Numbered from the stretch's first letter, positions 1 to 5,123 are shown. The stretch is 8,276 nucleotides of DNA from Candidatus Nitrosopumilus sp. (GCA_022758935.1 JAEMQG010000102.1:1-8276), one strand, 5' to 3'. A program made the numbers and translations. Notes: a model not told the origin generated them from the sequence alone.

Positions 1-157
1 CATCCTCAACTTTAAAATCTAAATTTTTTAGAATTTTTGCAGCTCCACTTCCTGTTACAAATTTTGTTGTTATGTTTTCAAAATTATTTGCAATAGCAAT
101 GTCTCTTGTTGCATGACCTAATCCTATAGGACTAGAAAAAAAATCTAAATCAACCAT
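1..157 (-). CDS. Probable glycosyltransferase (MurG/GT28-like), N-terminal part, cut by window edge
   Basis: Reading the minus strand from the ATG at 157-155 gives 52 residues with no stop before the window edge. The start MVDLDFFSSPIGLGHATRD has a short beta strand followed by a glycine-rich GLGHATRD turn (residues 12-19). The run continues ...IAIANNF...FVTGSGAAKIL, which suggests the first Rossmann beta-alpha-beta unit of a nucleotide-sugar glycosyltransferase of the MurG/GT28 type, where a GxGH loop lies near the donor and acceptor site. Such enzymes act at the cytoplasmic face of the membrane in glycan or lipid glycosylation. The catalytic C-terminal half is outside the window, so donor and acceptor cannot be named. 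It is transcribed divergently from tRNA-Val, 79 bases away. I see no convincing ribosome binding site. The family call rests on one motif and a fold-like pattern. Confidence 0.6.
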   Translation of the reverse strand, partial: MVDLDFFSSPIGLGHATRDIAIANNFENITTKFVTGSGAAKILKNLDFKVED

Positions 158-206
158 ACTTGTATAAAATTTTGATCAAATTTCTAGATTGTCACTTGTC
201 TCAAAG

Positions 207-213
207 TTTAAAT
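207..213 (+). promoter_or_regulatory. TATA box (box A) of tRNA-Val
   Basis: TTTAAAT is centred 27 bases before the first base of the tRNA (237) and has purine-rich TCAAAG just upstream, where the BRE would lie. This is the normal archaeal spacing between TATA box and transcription start, so the mature 5' end is probably at or near the transcription start. Inferred from position and composition only. Confidence 0.6.
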
Positions 214-236
214 GGTTTTCATCAAGGAATGTTTCT

Positions 237-311
237 GGGCTCATGGTCCAGATCGGTTATGACGTCGCCCTTACACGGCGAAAATCCAGGGTTCAAATCC
301 CTGTGGGCCCA
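237..311 (+). tRNA. tRNA-Val (anticodon UAC)
   Basis: Seventy-five bases fold into a full cloverleaf. The acceptor stem is GGGCTCA (237-243) with TGGGCCC (304-310), including one G-T pair, and the discriminator is A311. The D stem is GTC (246-248) with GAC (261-263). The anticodon stem is TCGCC (265-269) with GGCGA (277-281). The anticodon loop CTTACAC places TAC at 272-274. The T stem is CAGGG (287-291) with CCCTG (299-303), closing loop TTCAAAT. UAC reads valine GUA and, by wobble, other GUN codons. No CCA is encoded (ATA follows), so CCA must be added after transcription, as is usual in archaea. There is no intron in the anticodon loop. Confidence 0.96.
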
Positions 312-398
312 TACCAATCATGTCTATAGGTAAATGGATCATTGATATGAATAAATTGTTAGTGAGCATTATTAGTAAAATCACATATCTAGTACAAC

Positions 399-875
399 AT
401 GAAAGATAACAATAGTAATCAAAAACAATCTTCGCAAGAAGATCTAGTCCACCGATGGACTGCAAACGAGACTGTGGAAGCCATCCAAAACGTCTCAAAA
501 AACATCAGAGAGTATTCATCAAAAATGAGAGAAACCATGAAAACTCTTCGTGAAAGTGGTGCCATCCCAGAGATGGCCGATGCAATACGTGAAGCTTCAT
601 TTGCTGTTCGTGATACTGTAAATGACATTAACGAAACAACAAAAGAGCTGAAAAGAAAAGGAGCTGTAGTTGAGACTGCAAGTGCCATTGAAAACACCTT
701 GAAATTTGCAGAAGCATCTGCAGCAACTGTAAAAGAGATTGCAACTGATGCTGGCAAAGCATCTCCTCATACAACAAAGGCAATACACGACGGAGTTGAC
801 ATTGTCAAAAAGAAAACAAGCCATGTGACTGGCAAAGTCATAAAAGATCTCAAAAACAAAGTTGGTGCCAAATGA
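399..875 (+). CDS. Coiled-coil protein of unknown function, paralogue of the protein at 1218-1745
   Basis: 158 residues. I do not recognise a named family. After a polar N-terminus (residues 1-20) the protein is nearly all predicted amphipathic helix, rich in Ala, Glu, Lys and Thr, with heptad-like spacing of hydrophobic residues (about 25-118). The basic tail (about 130-158) contains KKK and ends KNKVGAK. There is no signal peptide, membrane segment or cysteine. Residues 57-100 line up with residues 55-101 of the protein at 1218: both have a PEM triplet, then an (N)D..NET/NDTA.K segment, then KRKGAVVETASAIENT against KETGVINKTTSLIDSA. The stop overlaps the next start as ATGA (872-875), so it is probably co-translated with the membrane protein that follows. 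A scaffold or membrane-associated helical role is an inference from composition. The start at 399 has no Shine-Dalgarno; a weak AT-rich element near 369-379 fits a leaderless promoter. Confidence 0.8.
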   Translation: MKDNNSNQKQSSQEDLVHRWTANETVEAIQNVSKNIREYSSKMRETMKTLRESGAIPEMADAIREASFAVRDTVNDINETTKELKRKGAVVETASAIENTLKFAEASAATVKEIATDAGKASPHTTKAIHDGVDIVKKKTSHVTGKVIKDLKNKVGAK

Positions 876-1186
876 AATACAATTCAGCAAATGTAAAAAC
901 AGAACAGAAATTGATACATTTGGTACCTCTAATTTCTTATTCTGCAAAGATTAGCTTATTTGCCCACTTACTAGATGTAATAATTAAAACAGGCAGGTAT
1001 TTTCCTGTCATTTCTATTTGCTTAACAGGGCTAAATCTCTTACTTGCTGTAAATGACTTTCTTACAAATAATATTGGATTTGCTATTCTAAACTCGATGT
1101 TTGTAATTGGCGGCTTGATCTTTGTCATACAAATGCATCTGACAAAGTCTCATCATGTGAATGATGTTCCAGCTAAAATAGAATAG
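872..1186 (+). CDS. Small two-helix membrane protein, unknown function
   Basis: 104 residues. The start ATG shares bases with the stop of the upstream gene (ATGA, 872-875), a classic sign of translational coupling, which supports both the start and a shared transcript. Two hydrophobic segments can be seen at about residues 43-61 (FPVISICLTGLNLLLAV) and 68-88 (IGFAILNSMFVIGGLIFVI), separated by a short NDFLTN loop. The N-terminal about 40 residues are mildly hydrophobic and amphipathic. The C-terminus is polar with two histidines (KSHHVND). No catalytic motif is visible and I do not recognise the family. Since it sits between two related coiled-coil proteins, it may be their membrane partner; that is inference from gene order alone. 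Confidence 0.75.
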   Translation: MKYNSANVKTEQKLIHLVPLISYSAKISLFAHLLDVIIKTGRYFPVISICLTGLNLLLAVNDFLTNNIGFAILNSMFVIGGLIFVIQMHLTKSHHVNDVPAKIE

Positions 1187-1192
1187 ATGCTA

Positions 1193-1198
1193 TTTTAA
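1193..1198 (+). promoter_or_regulatory. TATA-like element before the second coiled-coil gene
   Basis: TTTTAA within an AT-rich stretch (1190-1204) is centred about 23 bases before the ATG at 1218. With no Shine-Dalgarno visible, this fits a leaderless transcript. It suggests that the third gene of the cluster can be expressed independently of the coupled pair upstream. Position-based inference. Confidence 0.4.
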
Positions 1199-1217
1199 TT
1201 TATACAGTTGACATACT

Positions 1218-1745
1218 ATGGAAGAAAAAAAACCAAGCAAGTTAAGTGAAATCAGGGCTACTGCTTTTGATGCAGTAGAAATAATACGTCAGATTGGCAC
1301 TCCGGGAGTTCTAGAATCATTGACCAACGTTAAAGAGACTGCCTCCAAGTTAAACGAGATAATTCAAGGCCTCCAAACGCCAGAAATGGTAAAGAACATT
1401 GAAAATTTTCGTATAATTTCTGAAAACATCAATGATACGGCAACAAAGATGCAAAATATTGCAAGGGATCTCAAGGAAACAGGCGTAATTAACAAAACTA
1501 CCTCTCTAATAGACTCTGCCAAAAAAAAGATTGATTCATTTGACAATGGTGAAAACGGCATAAGCGGCAAGGACATTCACAATGTGATTGTTTCCACTCA
1601 GGAAATGTTTTCATCCATTAAAGGCCTGGTAAATGAAATCACAGAAACTGTATCATCTTCTAAAAAATCTGACACAATAACAAATGTTCAAGAAACAATC
1701 AGGGGAGCATCAGAGATTTACAAGACAGTTGCATCATCTGTTTGA
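1218..1745 (+). CDS. Coiled-coil protein of unknown function, paralogue of the protein at 399-875
   Basis: 175 residues, nearly all predicted helix, with no signal peptide, membrane segment or cysteine. Heptad-like spacing runs through about residues 10-107 (EIRATAF...IIRQIG, then VKETASKLNEII). A glycine/asparagine-rich hinge follows (DNGENGISGKD, about 109-119), and then a second helical stretch to the end, rich in Ser/Thr. The TPEM...LKETGVINKTTSLIDSA core (54-101) aligns with residues 56-100 of the protein at 399 in the same order and spacing, so the two probably arose by duplication. The pattern recalls coiled-coil parts of methyl-accepting signalling proteins or LEA-like proteins, but no signalling hairpin motif is visible and I do not assign that function. 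It lies 31 bases after the membrane-protein gene and has its own TATA-like element. Confidence 0.78.
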   Translation: MEEKKPSKLSEIRATAFDAVEIIRQIGTPGVLESLTNVKETASKLNEIIQGLQTPEMVKNIENFRIISENINDTATKMQNIARDLKETGVINKTTSLIDSAKKKIDSFDNGENGISGKDIHNVIVSTQEMFSSIKGLVNEITETVSSSKKSDTITNVQETIRGASEIYKTVASSV

Positions 1746-1846
1746 TAATTTCAGAATTTTGTTAGATAATATGAGTATGTTTTACACCCAACTGTACCTT
1801 TTATTCCCCAACTTAGTATTCGAGTCTCTGTGGACCATACATCCTG

Positions 1847-1924
1847 ATGAAAAAGAAACAAAAGAAATACAAAATTTTACTTAATCATGCAAAAGAATTT
1901 CGTGATCAATTAGCTAAAAAATAA
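1847..1924 (+). CDS. Possible 25-residue basic microprotein
   Basis: ATG at 1847 opens a 25-codon frame ending in TAA at 1922-1924. The product starts MKKKQKKYKILLNHA, continues KEFRDQLAKK and stops. It is strongly basic at both ends, with an amphipathic helical centre. A TATA-like CTTTTATT near 1797-1804 would place transcription start about 20-25 bases before the ATG. It sits alone between the coiled-coil cluster and the convergent PLP-enzyme gene. The lysine-rich composition could suggest nucleic acid binding, but no motif supports that. It is short enough to arise by chance; the compact helix-like composition and promoter placement are the only support. Confidence 0.42.
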   Translation: MKKKQKKYKILLNHAKEFRDQLAKK

Positions 1925-1937
1925 AATCAGTGTACTG

Positions 1938-3503
1938 TTATTCAGTAGTTTCTCTGATCAATTCAGAAAGTTGTCTGCCTTTTCCTTGAGGCAGTGCTGT
2001 TATTCCACCAATCAAACTTTCAGTTACAATGCCTTTGCCCGCAAGTACTTTAACAGCCATCAACGAAGTATTTCCAGCCATGCAAACCAGCAACGACTTG
2101 CCCTTAGACCCTTGCAGATCTTTGCTTAGCTCTTCTGGAATTTGTTGTGTTGCTAATAGTTGCTCCACGGTTCTTGCCTTTGGCACAGAAATCTTGCTTT
2201 TATCAATGCCGAGAGATTTTGCAATTAGATTAATTCCTTCTTCGCGTGGAGTATACTGGGTATGAATCCAGATTACTCTATCATAGTCGACTACGTTTGA
2301 TACAGCTTCTTGCAGAGAAACCTGAGTACGATTATGCTTCTTTGTCATCTCTTCCAGATTCTTTTTGTACTTTTGTATTCCATCAGCAATTATTACGACA
2401 AACTTTCCACCGCCGCCAAAGTTTGCCATCTGTATTACCGCATAAAGTGCAAGAGCGCTACTTTCGCCTATGTCATAACCTTTGTCTACAAAAAACTTTA
2501 GAAGAAATTTTGCCTGCTCAAAATCCACTTCATGTTGTCCAGCATATATCTCAGGTTCATATAATTTCAAGCCAGCTGCCTTGTCTTTTGTCCTAATTCC
2601 TGCAACATCTTGATTACTAGGTGGAAATACTACATGGAGTGACTTTTTTCCATATTTTTCAGACAAGTATCTACTCAAGCCACCAGACGTGCCACCAGTA
2701 CCAAAGGTACAGACAATTCTAAAGTCTGCCAGCGAATTTCCTTTTTCATGTAATTGTTGGTCTATCTCAACTGCGGTAACAGTTCTATGTACATCAACGT
2801 TCAGTTCGTTGTCATACTGTTCTGGGCAGAAACATCCGTAGATCTTGGCAAGAAACTTTGCCAAATTTATGATGTCTTGGCTAGCTAAAAGCGATTGTAC
2901 CTCAGAACTTGCTTTATCAAAAATGACAGGGTCAAACCCAAGCTCAGATAATTGTGAGCGAATATTAGCGGCAGTTGCTTTTGTAGCCAAAAGATTTGGG
3001 TTGTCTTTCATTCCTGGAGCAGGGCAGATGTCCATATCAAGATTAATGATACGTATATTCTCGTTTCTCAACTCCTCAAAGACTCCCTCTTGTAGCTTTC
3101 TTGAGACAAGCGTAACTACACCTAGCCCAAGTTTAGATAATTGCCCAAGGGCTATCCCAAAGTTGCCTGAGGTGGCCTCGATTATTGTCTGTCCACTCCT
3201 AAGCTTCCCTGTAACAATGGCGTCATGGATAATGTGGACCGCAGGCCTGACTTTAATCGAGCCTGTTAGCAAGTTAGAATCAAACTTGCCGAAAACTTTT
3301 AGATCTGTATTGGCAAGATTCAGGTTGTACACGTTTTTTGCACATTCTTTCAAATCTTCAGTAATATCAATCAGCGGTGTTGCGTTGACAACCTTTGCTT
3401 CGCCATGTTTCTCTTCCAAATGAGGAACCTTACTCCATATCTCTTGTTGAAAGTGCTCAAGCAGAATGTTGTCAATGTTACTACCTTTAGTTACTTCCGG
3501 CAA
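1938..3503 (-). CDS. PLP-dependent cysteine synthase-family enzyme with C-terminal rhodanese-like domain
   Basis: 521 residues. Residues about 40-385 form a fold-type II PLP enzyme of the cysteine synthase / cystathionine beta-synthase family. The lysine motif is TGSIKVRPA (Schiff-base Lys84), the substrate loop is TSGNFG (111-116), a family-like segment QYDNELNVDVHRT occurs at 229-241, the phosphate-binding glycine loop is GTGGTSGG (268-275), and IGESSALAL (345-353) should hold the Ser contacting the pyridine nitrogen. Such enzymes replace an activated serine hydroxyl with sulfide or another nucleophile. Residues about 405-521 look like a rhodanese domain: VCMAGNTSLMAVKVLAGKGI followed by an IGG turn, with Cys474 at the persulfide position. 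That pairing suggests sulfur delivery to the PLP site, which is inference. Oddities: KVR replaces the usual KDR after the lysine, and the loop has Thr where many rhodaneses have Arg. At about 520 residues it is far longer than CysK (about 310). The start is TTG at 3503; a stop lies six codons upstream and I see no ATG in that gap. Exact substrate unknown. Confidence 0.85.
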   Translation of the reverse strand: MPEVTKGSNIDNILLEHFQQEIWSKVPHLEEKHGEAKVVNATPLIDITEDLKECAKNVYNLNLANTDLKVFGKFDSNLLTGSIKVRPAVHIIHDAIVTGKLRSGQTIIEATSGNFGIALGQLSKLGLGVVTLVSRKLQEGVFEELRNENIRIINLDMDICPAPGMKDNPNLLATKATAANIRSQLSELGFDPVIFDKASSEVQSLLASQDIINLAKFLAKIYGCFCPEQYDNELNVDVHRTVTAVEIDQQLHEKGNSLADFRIVCTFGTGGTSGGLSRYLSEKYGKKSLHVVFPPSNQDVAGIRTKDKAAGLKLYEPEIYAGQHEVDFEQAKFLLKFFVDKGYDIGESSALALYAVIQMANFGGGGKFVVIIADGIQKYKKNLEEMTKKHNRTQVSLQEAVSNVVDYDRVIWIHTQYTPREEGINLIAKSLGIDKSKISVPKARTVEQLLATQQIPEELSKDLQGSKGKSLLVCMAGNTSLMAVKVLAGKGIVTESLIGGITALPQGKGRQLSELIRETTE

Positions 3504-3660
3504 TCCTTCTCTACATTGTCATCTGATGCAATCTCATATAAAATATCTGATAGGCTCCATCCGATCCACCTACTATTTGGGTCCAAAATTAAGACCATAT
3601 GGTACTCATCCCATCTGGTTCGAATCTTTTTTGAAAGTCAAAAATATTAGCAACAATCAT
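3491..3660 (-). pseudogene. Small gene upstream of the PLP enzyme, apparently frameshifted (23-codon and 35-codon pieces)
   Basis: Two short minus-strand frames lie end to end. The first runs from ATG 3660 to the stop at 3591-3589 (MIVANIFDFQKRFEPDG then MSTIWS). The second is open through 3598 to a stop at 3493-3491, with protein-like sequence VLILDPNSRWIGWSLSDILY and a charged end ...DDNVEKDCRK. The second frame is -1 relative to the first, so one inserted base near 3590-3597 would join them into about 57 residues (...STIWS-LILDPNSRW...). The second piece overlaps the PLP-enzyme start by 13 bases, so an intact version could be coupled to that gene. I do not recognise the family. It may be a decayed gene, a sequencing indel or a chance run; its own ATG at 3598 would give a 35-residue product. 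Confidence 0.35.
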
Positions 3661-3669
3661 ATCATAATT

Positions 3670-3873
3670 TTGCTGTCCACAAAAATTCTTGCTGCAATTG
3701 ATGAATCAGAATCAGCAAAAAAGACGTTTGAAGAATCAATTTACCTTGCACAAAAATGCAATTCAAAATTAGATGTGGCACATGTTGTATAATATGAGTT
3801 GGGCGGTGATAACGCAACAACGTTTGAACTAAAGATGAGCACAAACGGTAGCAGTATGCTAATTTCTCACTAA
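3670..3873 (+). pseudogene. Universal stress protein (UspA family) remnant with in-frame stop
   Basis: The frame reads STKILAAIDESESAKKTFEE then SIYLAQKCNSKLDVAHVV, and reaches TAA at 3790-3792. The KILxAIDxSESAKK.F..A..LA start is the beta1 strand, nucleotide-contacting Asp and first helix of a UspA domain, and LDVAHVV is strand beta2. After the TAA the same frame continues YELGGDNATTFELK then MSTNGSSMLISH, ending at TAA 3871-3873, which looks like the next Usp segment. A GAA or CAA codon mutated to TAA would explain this. Usp domains are usually about 140 residues. Only about 67 remain, the GxxGxxG-type ATP loop is absent, and there is no ATG close to the expected start (TTG at 3670 is the nearest). 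I read it as a truncated, inactive copy. Its 3' end overlaps the end of the minus-strand gene at 3859. Confidence 0.62.
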
Positions 3874-4188
3874 ACAATTATGAGAGAAAATTTTCTTCTT
3901 AAAGTATTGTCTATCAGTATCTGTTAAACATGTAGATCTGAAAACACTTAAAGTAAAATCTTCCAAAAATGATTTTTTTCCATACATATACCCTCTAAGA
4001 AATGAATAATTTTGAGCATAAATCAAATCATTTTCTTCATGAAGACAGAACCGTAATAATAAATTGATTGTATTTGAAACACTCCAGATTTTGTTATCTT
4101 TACACGATAATTTATTTTGCAACAATTGAATTTCATCATAAACATGATTAGGAAAAATAATCGTGGCATATTTTATTTTTTGAGACAC
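3859..4188 (-). CDS. Hypothetical protein, possible ribbon-helix-helix DNA-binding N-terminus
   Basis: 109 residues starting at GTG 4188-4186. A TATA-like TATATT at 4211-4216 is centred 25 bases upstream, which supports this as a leaderless start. Residues about 5-50 have the outline of a ribbon-helix-helix unit: a short strand (KYATIIFP), a first helix (NHVYDEIQLLQNKL), a turn, and a second helix (SVSNTINLLLRFCL). This is a pattern judgement, not a confident family match. The C-terminal half (51-109) is aromatic-rich (NYSFLRGYMYGKKSF) and ends basic, without recognisable motifs. There are four cysteines but no CxxC pair. It is divergent from the zinc-ribbon gene at 4297 across a 108-base gap, an arrangement often seen with an autoregulator, though nothing proves regulation. 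The codon composition is even more AT-rich than that of the PLP-enzyme gene. Confidence 0.6.
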   Translation of the reverse strand: MSQKIKYATIIFPNHVYDEIQLLQNKLSCKDNKIWSVSNTINLLLRFCLHEENDLIYAQNYSFLRGYMYGKKSFLEDFTLSVFRSTCLTDTDRQYFKKKIFSHNCLVRN

Positions 4189-4210
4189 TATAAAGTATTT
4201 GAAAAAATTG

Positions 4211-4216
4211 TATATT
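4211..4216 (-). promoter_or_regulatory. TATA box for the possible RHH gene
   Basis: On the minus strand this reads AATATA and lies 25 bases before the GTG at 4188, the spacing expected for a leaderless archaeal transcript. It helps decide in favour of the GTG start. The divergent gene at 4297 must have its promoter in the same 108-base gap, perhaps the ATATTTTG stretch at 4265-4272. Confidence 0.45.
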
Positions 4217-4296
4217 ACAACTAGTTAGCTGTGTTGATAATTTTTTAGCAATGATGTGAAATCAATATTTTGTGTAATATGTGAATATGATTCATA

Positions 4297-4506
4297 ATGA
4301 CAGAAAATGGAAGAAAAATTCGAGAACATTTAGAAAGATACCAAAATGACTTGTCATTAGGATTTGAAGAATGTAGTCACAGATATTCACGAAACGGAAC
4401 TATTTCATGCATAAAATGTGGCAAAATAAAACATTCAATAATTTTTCACCAAATTCATGACCCCATACAAGATTACACAGTCAACGAAAAAATAAATCTG
4501 TTATAA
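4297..4506 (+). CDS. Small zinc-ribbon-like protein, unknown function
   Basis: 69 residues from ATG 4297. The N-terminal third is a charged amphipathic helix (about residues 3-20, ENGRKIREHLERYQNDL). The middle holds a probable zinc site: Cys26 and His28 (EECSHRY), then Cys38 and Cys41 (ISCIKCGKIKH), giving CxH-x9-CxxC. His46, His51 and His54 follow. The knuckle CIKCGK is typical of zinc ribbons, and the size is typical of small archaeal metal-binding proteins that contact nucleic acid or protein. There is no signal peptide or membrane segment. No Shine-Dalgarno is seen; an AT-rich stretch at 4265-4280 is at the right distance for a leaderless promoter. It is divergent from the gene at 4188. 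I do not recognise a named family. Confidence 0.72.
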   Translation: MTENGRKIREHLERYQNDLSLGFEECSHRYSRNGTISCIKCGKIKHSIIFHQIHDPIQDYTVNEKINLL

Positions 4507-4551
4507 CAAAGAAAAATTTGATGATCTAATATGTACATCTCTCTCTAGTCT

Positions 4552-4572
4552 CAAAATATTTTGATTAAATAT
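4552..4572 (+). promoter_or_regulatory. Promoter of the 49-residue membrane microprotein: perfect palindrome plus TATA box
   Basis: ATTAAATAT (4564-4572) is centred 25 bases before the ATG at 4593, consistent with a leaderless transcript. Immediately before it, where the BRE would lie, is a perfect 12-base palindrome CAAAATATTTTG (4552-4563). The palindrome could be a regulator site or chance in AT-rich DNA. Confidence 0.45.
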
Positions 4573-4592
4573 CCGAGAAAACAACTCAAGAT

Positions 4593-4742
4593 ATGTCAAA
4601 TTCTGTACTTGCCAAAAAATCCGGCGTCATTCTGGCATTTGTCTTGTTCTCATTTATCTTTCTTGGGATAATTTTTTCGTTAACTAGTGATCTTGCTGTA
4701 AAAGCTGGAAGTGATTTTTCGTATTCATCTTGGTTGGAATAA
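4593..4742 (+). CDS. 49-residue single-membrane-helix microprotein
   Basis: ATG 4593 to TAA 4740-4742. The start is MSNSVLAKKSG; residues 11-30 (GVILAFVLFSFIFLGIIFSL) form one strong hydrophobic segment, and a soluble tail TSDLAVKAGSDFSYSSWLE follows. Two lysines just before the helix and an acidic tail suggest the N-terminus faces the cytoplasm (positive-inside rule), with the tail outside. There is no lipobox or obvious signal cleavage site, so a membrane anchor is more likely than a secreted peptide. The TATA box 25 bases upstream supports the start. It is followed after 119 bases by the thioredoxin-like gene; whether they work together is unknown. I do not recognise the family. Confidence 0.62.
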   Translation: MSNSVLAKKSGVILAFVLFSFIFLGIIFSLTSDLAVKAGSDFSYSSWLE

Positions 4743-4805
4743 TCTAATATCAATGACCGGATTGCCTGTTGAATTTCACATAGGACAACACATTCATCAA
4801 AATCC

Positions 4806-4816
4806 ATATAATTTTA
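4806..4816 (+). promoter_or_regulatory. TATA-like element before the thioredoxin-like gene
   Basis: ATATAATTTTA lies about 50 bases before the ATG at 4862, which predicts transcription start near 4835 and a short 5' leader of about 25 bases. I see no Shine-Dalgarno in that leader. The rest of the gap from 4743 to 4861 holds no gene I can support. Confidence 0.38.
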
Positions 4817-4861
4817 CAATACCTAATGGGCTTTTGAGCAGAATCCTAATCAGTTTGAGTC

Positions 4862-5050
4862 ATGAAAGTACAAGTTCTTACCACTCCTGGATGCTCAAGA
4901 TGTATTGTTCTTGAGATGTTAGATCAATTAGGTATAAAATATGATTTGATTGATGTGACTGAAAAACCAGAATATTTAGAAAAATACCCAATATTTACAG
5001 CTCCTGGATTGGTAATTGATGGAAAATTAGAATTTACAGGTTATTCCTAA
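4862..5050 (+). CDS. Thioredoxin/glutaredoxin-like small redox protein, frameshifted near its 3' end
   Basis: 62 residues as read. The start MKVQVLTTPGCSRCIVLEML is beta1, the CxxC active site (Cys11, Cys14 in TPGCSRC) and the first helix of a minimal thioredoxin fold. LGIKYDLIDVTEKPEY is beta2 and helix 2. FTAPGLVIDGKLEFTG carries the cis-proline strand (TAPGLVIDG) that faces the active site. The frame then reads YS and stops at 5048-5050. The missing end lies in the +1 frame directly after: VIPKKEDLEKKFS, stop at 5079-5081, matching the helix that normally closes this family of about 75 residues. Such proteins reduce disulfides or shuttle thiols in the cytoplasm. The truncated form keeps the active site and may fold poorly. 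A TATA-like element lies at 4806. The family call is firm; whether the gene is intact is not. Confidence 0.82.
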   Translation: MKVQVLTTPGCSRCIVLEMLDQLGIKYDLIDVTEKPEYLEKYPIFTAPGLVIDGKLEFTGYS

Positions 5051-5081
5051 AAAAGAAGATCTTGAAAAGAAATTCTCATAG
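5037..5081 (+). other. Displaced 3' end of the thioredoxin-like gene (+1 frame)
   Basis: From GTT at 5040 the +1 frame encodes VIPKKEDLEKKFS and ends at TAG 5079-5081. The zero frame reads ACA GGT TAT TCC TAA AAA here. A two-base loss from a glycine codon (or one extra base) near 5037-5041 would account for the break. The tail shows no further damage, so the event is recent, a sequence error, or tolerated by recoding. Confidence 0.65.
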
Positions 5082-5123
5082 TTTCGCGAATGTTTTTTAC
5101 TCTAGATATGATGGTATTTTTAA

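Noticed and set aside
123..136. TCCTATAGGA palindrome near the left edge
   Set aside because: It lies inside the glycosyltransferase-like coding sequence and encodes the conserved SPIGLGH turn, so it needs no separate explanation.
3601..3640. GGTTCGAATC, resembling a tRNA T arm
   Set aside because: No T stem, acceptor stem or anticodon arm can be formed around it, and the sequence fits the small minus-strand ORF instead.
3405..3650. Plus-strand ORFs of 81 and 108 codons starting at 3405 and 3466
   Set aside because: The 5' parts are antisense to the PLP enzyme and its upstream ORF. Only the last about 40 codons of the longer one carry real (Usp) sequence, which is reported separately.
4221..4231. 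CTAGTTAGCTG, repeated at 6746-6756, in two promoter gaps
   Set aside because: An 11-base match is expected several times by chance in 8 kb of AT-rich sequence, and the two copies lie on opposite sides of their TATA boxes.
4248..4262. ATGATG-like C box, and TTGATGATC at 4517, as possible C/D box RNA
   Set aside because: No CTGA D box and no C'/D' pair at a suitable distance.
4711..4914. 67-codon plus-strand ORF overlapping the membrane microprotein and the thioredoxin-like gene
   Set aside because: Its second half is an out-of-frame reading of the clear CxxC redox gene and its first half overlaps the 49-residue membrane protein. The middle (4743-4862) has no recognisable domain.
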